From Planctomycetaceae bacterium (GTDB taxonomy: Bacteria > Planctomycetota > Planctomycetia > Planctomycetales > Planctomycetaceae), in assembly GCA_028291565.1 (NCBI GenBank), contig JAQGHT010000931.1, positions 1 to 33,038 of the forward strand: a stretch of DNA of 33,038 bases, given 5' to 3'. A model generated the notes under the pieces. That model ran no database searches and was not told the origin of the DNA. It was given only the letters and a program-made list of their open reading frames with translations. The position numbers were made by a program, and so were the translations under genes. This document shows, one piece after another, positions 28,301 through 33,038 of this stretch (the first letter of the stretch is position 1; each line of letters opens with the position of its first letter).

Positions 28301-29020
28301 CTATAATCGGCTCGGCAGGAGCTGCATTTCTGGTACAACGGCCCGGGCCGGTAATTGAGCCAGGAACAGGACTGCGTCAGCGACATCCTCGGGCAGCAGG
28401 GCCTTGTCGAGCACCTCGCGCGGCGTCGGAGTAGGACGTTTGGAGAGGATCTCGGTTTCGCAGAGGCCCGGGAAAATGATTGACGTACGGATGCCGCGCT
28501 CACGCTCTTCGACTCGCGTGCCATGAGCCAGACCTGTCAGACCGTGTTTGCTCGCCTGGTAAGCGACACCCGAAATATCCGGACGTTGGACCGCTCCTGT
28601 GGAGAGGTAAATGATCAACCCGGCTCCCTGGCGACGCATGACCCGCAGAACTTCCTGCGTGCAGTAAAAAGCCCCCGTCAGATTGGTGGCCATCAATTCT
28701 GTCCAACCATTGTCCGACAGTTTTTCCAAACTGCGGTCTGGGAGATTCGTGCCGGTCGCATAGACAAGGACATCAATGCGATTCCAGGCTGCGACGGTCT
28801 CCGCGATCAGATGCTGTACCTGTTCTCGCACTGTGACATCTGTCTGGCAGCGACGAATCCGCGACGGAAATTCCGCGCATAATCTTTGCAGCCGACTTTC
28901 ACGTCGAGCTGCCGCCATGACGTTGACTCCGGCAGCGGCGAAACCGCGAGCAATTGCCTGTCCCATTCCGCTCGAAGCTCCGACGACGACCGCCACCTGT
29001 CCTTCTAGACTGCGACTCAT
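28301..29020 (-). CDS. Short-chain dehydrogenase/reductase (SDR) oxidoreductase
   Basis: MSRSLEGQVAVVVGASSGMGQAIARGFAAAGVNVMAAARR (GxxxGxG) and YQASKHGLTGLAHGTRVE (YxxxK); start at MSRSLEG. Confidence 0.92.
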   Translation of the reverse strand: MSRSLEGQVAVVVGASSGMGQAIARGFAAAGVNVMAAARRESRLQRLCAEFPSRIRRCQTDVTVREQVQHLIAETVAAWNRIDVLVYATGTNLPDRSLEKLSDNGWTELMATNLTGAFYCTQEVLRVMRRQGAGLIIYLSTGAVQRPDISGVAYQASKHGLTGLAHGTRVEERERGIRTSIIFPGLCETEILSKRPTPTPREVLDKALLPEDVADAVLFLAQLPARAVVPEMQLLPSRL

Positions 29021-29139
29021 ACGAAAAATCCTGAGCGACACCCGCTGTGTCTTGCCGATTTCCAAGCCAGATCCCGATGACCGCCAGGTCCCGTTCCTTT
29101 GAAGTGACCGCCTGCGTTGCCGCATCGAGTCTGCAAAGG

Positions 29140-29160
29140 AACATCTCATATCGAGATGTT
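29140..29160. promoter_or_regulatory. Inverted repeat upstream of the SDR gene (possible operator or leader hairpin)
   Basis: AACATCTC-atatc-GAGATGTT, perfect 8-bp arms. Confidence 0.4.
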
Positions 29161-29569
29161 AATCGCCTGAGGACGCAAACCGCTCACCTGAGCTTCTTAA
29201 CGTGTGCTGAATTGACACACTTGGGATCGCACCTCACAGACGGAGAGATTGCCAATTGGAAACGCAATTCTCATACCGCTCATTGTAGCGACTGATTGTT
29301 GCGATGCTGGCAGCGCGTCTTGTGTTGGCCGGCCGTAACGCCGGAGATCGAAATCAATTGCGCGGTCGCGCTGCTGCATTTCGTCATGTTACTCGTACTT
29401 GTACTCAAAACCCAGAAACTCGATGACGTGTACGAACAGGATCATGAGTACTTGGAATGGGCCGACGCAAGTATTTCTGTGCGTTTATCTATGCATTTAC
29501 TCGGAAGCTGCGCACGCTCCGCCTGTCTCACAATGACTGCGAAATGACACGGCCGTTGCGAACAGGGGT

Positions 29570-32500
29570 TTAACCCGCCATGCGATCCGCTGCCGGGATG
29601 TCTTTCGCCTCTTTACCAGGCGTTTCTTTGCCCGGCAGCCAGATCGGCTCCAGACCGTGTGCTTCGGCCTGTTCTGCAAGATGCCGATGACAGGTGAATA
29701 GCAGGACTTGGTGCCCCTTCTCGGCGAAGTCTCTCAGGACCTCCGTCGCGGCGTCACTACGTTCCTGGTCGAAGTTTACCAGCACATCGTCCAGCACCAT
29801 GGGCAATCGCGTGCCTTGTCGCCCAAGTTCTTCGACCAGAGCCAGGCGTATCGAAAGAAACAGTTGCTCCCGCGTGCCACGGCTCAATTGTTCGACTGTG
29901 AGCGTGTTGTTGTGCTCATCATCAATTCGAAGCTGGCGTTCACCAAGTGGCGTCCAGACATTTCGATATTTGCCGCAAGTCAACCGTTCCAGATGGCGCG
30001 ACGCATCAGCCAGGGTAACCGGTTGGCAGGTCCGTTCAAAATGCGCGCGCAACCCACTCAGGCCGTGCCCAGCCACTTCGGTGGCCAACCATTCGCTGGT
30101 GGTTTCGTGGATTTCGGCGGTGATTTGCTCGCGTTCAAAGCGTAAGCGACTGGAGTCGCGGCTGGTCTCCATCAATTTGATTTCGTGCTTCAGGCTGCCC
30201 AGTTGCTCAAACGCCTTCTGCATGTCTTTTTCAAGATCCATCAGATTGTGTTTGAGGCTGTCAATTCGCGATGCATTTTGTGCCGGGCTGTAGGACTCGA
30301 GATCTTCTTCCGCGATGGCGAGATCGCGGTCGCTACCGGTGGCCCGGTCCAGTTCCATTCTTGCTTCGTTAACTTCCTCTAACAACGCGATGCGTCGTGC
30401 TGATTGTTCGGCCCGAGTCATGAATTCTTCGCTGTCAGCGGCGCCCCCCTGGACCAGCAATGCGGAACGCTTCGTTTTCAGATCATGGGCCGTGGCTTGA
30501 TATTCACCGGCCTCGCGCATCCGGGCGCGGGAATCTTTCTTCAGTCGAATTCGCTCCGGACGATTGGCGGCGTGCGAGCCCAGTAACTGTTCCCAGGTTT
30601 TCAAAAAATCCCAGGTCTTGGCGGGTTCCACGGCAACTTTATGCAATCGTTGACCGATATCGGCAATCCGCTGCTCGTAAGCTTGCACGATCCATTTCTG
30701 CTGGTGGTGGTCCCGATGTATCGCATCGAATTTTCGTTTGAGTTCACACGCTTCGACAACCACTTTCCAAGTCTCAAACGCTTCGTCCACACTGGAGTTT
30801 GGGGCAAAACCCAGATGAGTCAGCAACTCCTGCCAATTCTGACGGGCCGCGGCAACTTCACGGTCGCGTTGTAGTACTTGCGTCTGCAATTGTTCGAGTC
30901 GACCATGGCGCCCATTCAGGCGCTGTTCATCCTGGCTCAATCGTTCCAATTCGGTGCTGCGATGAGCCAGGGTTTGAATCAGCTCTGCTTCGGAAAAACT
31001 ATCCGGAGTACGTCCGGTCGCGGCGTGCAGGGCCAACAAGTCGGGAGTGATCAATTGCCGCGTGGTATTGTGGGTATCACGAATCTTCCGCAGATTTGCG
31101 TCCGTCAGAGCATTGACCTGGTTTAAACGTTGCTGCGTTTCATGCTCAAAATGAGTTTTCAGTGACCAGCAGATGCCGCCGCAGGTGACAATCAACAGTG
31201 TGAATACGCCACCAACCAGTTGGGTCAATTGAATACCCGAATTGATCCCCAGTCCCAGCAGGCTCAGGCCGGAAATCCCAAACAGAATCAGCACGAAATA
31301 GACCCAGGGGGGTAAGACCAGGCGAGTCTCCAAGCGTTCCCGCTCTTCGTCGAGACTCAGCTGGCGTTGCTGAAGTTCGGCGTGCTGGGACTTCAATTTC
31401 CCCAATTCTTCCAAGTTGGCCAAATGAATTCGAGTGGCCTCCAGACCACCTTGGATGGAATCGACTTGATGCAACTGTTGCCCCTGCTGGATCAAGTCGG
31501 CTTGCTCCTCACAGTGTGCCCCCAGACGCTTGACCCGGCCCTGTGTCTTGCCGCGACGGGCCAGCGCCGCGCGTAAAGTTCTGGCCGCGCTCACGAGCCG
31601 AAAGTGAGCTGCGGGAGAAAAATCAAACGAGTCCAGGCGTTGAGGTGTCCACGACGACCCCAGCACGGATAACCGCTTCTGAAGTTCGGCTTGCAGTGGG
31701 GTGATCTCTTTTTGTTGCGCCGCAATCTTATCCTGCACCTGGCGAATCCAGCCTCGCTGATCGATCAAGCCTTGGATCGAACCGCTATGTGCCCGGTATT
31801 CCGCCGGCAGACGCAGCTTGGCCAATTCCGATTTTGATTGTCGCGCCACTCCGACCACCTGCGCTCGCGAAGCATTCGCACTCTGGAGAGCAGCCTCGAG
31901 TTTTTCCAGTCGTTCGACTCCCTGATCGGGAAAATCTTGGACGACTTTGAGATCCCGCAGTTCATACTCGCAATCTTGCACGCGTTTCCAGGGCCCATAG
32001 ATCCGCTGCAGCAGCGAATGTCCACGCAATTCCTGCTGCAGACTAGATTGCCGCTGTTTGTACGCGGTGATTTCCGTTTCCACCCGCGCCCGTTCACGAC
32101 ACAGTTCCCGATGCTGGCGGACCTTCTTATCGTGATTCCGCAGTTCCGCCGTCACCTTGTCGTGTCGTTCGAATAACTCGGTGAGACGTCCGGTCTGGGT
32201 CTCAGGGTCCAGAAGGTCTGATCGATGGCCGCGGAAGCGTTCGGCAGAGTTGATCAGCTTCTGGCCGTCTGGTCCGAGAGTCAAGCCATAAATTCTGTCG
32301 GCGACTTCGCCATCTTGCAGCGTTCCCAGTTCCTGAATTTCACGCAGTCCGACGGCAAAGACTTTCTCGAAGATCGGCTCTTCGACCCCGTTGAGGATCA
32401 ATTCGACGAGATTGGACGGAGCGGGCCGCGCATCCAGGCTGATCACCGACACGTCGCCACGTGTGTGAGGATTATAGTCCCGCTGAATGCGGTACTTGCG

Positions 32501-32728
32501 ACCTTCGTGCTCGATGTCCATCGCCCCCCGTCCCGCGCTGATTTGCGCCTGACCCGGGGCGGGCTTACCCGTCGAGAAACCGTATAACATCGCGCGCACG
32601 AAACGCATCAGCGTGCTCTTGCCAGCCTCGTTGGGGCCGTACAGGATGTTCAATCCCGCCTGGGGCAACGGCAAGTGCAAATCACGCCAAACGCCAAATC
32701 GTTCTACTTGGATGTCGGTCATTCGCAT
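29570..32728 (-). CDS. AAA-family ATPase, YhaN/SbcC-like (SMC-type) protein
   Basis: MRMTDIQVERFGVWRDLHLPLPQAGLNILYGPNEAGKSTLMRFVRAMLYGF (Walker A GPNEAGKST); long coiled coils; central hydrophobic pair; C-terminal LSRGTREQLFLSIRLALVEELGRQGTRLPMVLDDVLVNFDQER (signature and Walker B). Confidence 0.9.
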   Translation of the reverse strand: MRMTDIQVERFGVWRDLHLPLPQAGLNILYGPNEAGKSTLMRFVRAMLYGFSTGKPAPGQAQISAGRGAMDIEHEGRKYRIQRDYNPHTRGDVSVISLDARPAPSNLVELILNGVEEPIFEKVFAVGLREIQELGTLQDGEVADRIYGLTLGPDGQKLINSAERFRGHRSDLLDPETQTGRLTELFERHDKVTAELRNHDKKVRQHRELCRERARVETEITAYKQRQSSLQQELRGHSLLQRIYGPWKRVQDCEYELRDLKVVQDFPDQGVERLEKLEAALQSANASRAQVVGVARQSKSELAKLRLPAEYRAHSGSIQGLIDQRGWIRQVQDKIAAQQKEITPLQAELQKRLSVLGSSWTPQRLDSFDFSPAAHFRLVSAARTLRAALARRGKTQGRVKRLGAHCEEQADLIQQGQQLHQVDSIQGGLEATRIHLANLEELGKLKSQHAELQQRQLSLDEERERLETRLVLPPWVYFVLILFGISGLSLLGLGINSGIQLTQLVGGVFTLLIVTCGGICWSLKTHFEHETQQRLNQVNALTDANLRKIRDTHNTTRQLITPDLLALHAATGRTPDSFSEAELIQTLAHRSTELERLSQDEQRLNGRHGRLEQLQTQVLQRDREVAAARQNWQELLTHLGFAPNSSVDEAFETWKVVVEACELKRKFDAIHRDHHQQKWIVQAYEQRIADIGQRLHKVAVEPAKTWDFLKTWEQLLGSHAANRPERIRLKKDSRARMREAGEYQATAHDLKTKRSALLVQGGAADSEEFMTRAEQSARRIALLEEVNEARMELDRATGSDRDLAIAEEDLESYSPAQNASRIDSLKHNLMDLEKDMQKAFEQLGSLKHEIKLMETSRDSSRLRFEREQITAEIHETTSEWLATEVAGHGLSGLRAHFERTCQPVTLADASRHLERLTCGKYRNVWTPLGERQLRIDDEHNNTLTVEQLSRGTREQLFLSIRLALVEELGRQGTRLPMVLDDVLVNFDQERSDAATEVLRDFAEKGHQVLLFTCHRHLAEQAEAHGLEPIWLPGKETPGKEAKDIPAADRMAG

Positions 32729-32929
32729 GGGCGTTTCTCCGTCTGATCTTCTCTGGCTCTTGCTGGAGTTCCGGCTGCAGCCGGAAGAGTCGTGGCGCGG
32801 GTTGGGCGTCAGCTCAATGGTTTTTGGCAAGTCAATTCACACATGAAATCGGTTCCGTTGCACTCTGAGAGAAATTAACAATGGGCAGTCGCCCAACGCT
32901 CGCCGTGAATGATCGAAACTCTATCGCGT

Positions 32930-33038
32930 TCAATTCTTCAACCAGGCCAAACCCATCCGCTGGGCGTCTTGAACCACTTCTTTCACATTCAATTCCGGCA
33001 GTACGGCCTTTAACCGTCCCGCCCAGGGGCCATCGGCA
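32930..33038 (-). CDS. 3' end of a CDS cut by the window edge; probably the metallophosphoesterase/exonuclease (SbcD-like) partner of the AAA ATPase
   Basis: Minus-strand reading gives ADGPWAGRLKAVLPELNVKEVVQDAQRMGLAWLKN*; product inferred only from the common YhaN/SbcC neighbourhood. Confidence 0.45.
   Translation of the reverse strand, partial: ADGPWAGRLKAVLPELNVKEVVQDAQRMGLAWLKN

Overview
This window looks like about 33 kb of planctomycete-type chromosome. That lineage call is an inference from protein styles, not from a database search. Left part: a cluster of two TPR proteins (262-4904), a MotA/TolQ/ExbB-type proton channel, three ExbD/TolR-type proteins (the last two a tandem duplicate) and a membrane-anchored ComEA-like helix-hairpin-helix protein. 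Middle: a Ser/Thr-rich secreted protein, an OmpA/CpaD-like lipoprotein and a CpaC/RcpA-type secretin, then an MFS transporter, a membrane-tethered TAXI-type binding protein, UbiX, L31 (rpmE), RF1 (prfA), a GT4-type glycosyltransferase, a coiled-coil membrane protein, TruB, TrmB, a FabZ-like dehydratase, a divergent receiver-like protein, an SDR oxidoreductase, a YhaN/SbcC-like AAA ATPase and the 3' end of a probable partner gene. The observation most worth a second look is a ~76-nt element in three copies (5295-5370 +, 27191-27265 -, 27994-28068 -). Each copy has the same orientation relative to the gene just downstream (ExbB-like, FabZ-like, receiver-like). Each has a -10-like hexamer 6-8 nt before its conserved 5' end and could form small hairpins. 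I interpret it as a candidate undescribed 5'-leader / cis-regulatory RNA element. A second, separate ~36-bp palindromic intergenic repeat (7749-7784, 19080-19115) and several clear intrinsic terminators are also present. All calls are by eye from sequence and the supplied ORFs; no searches were run.
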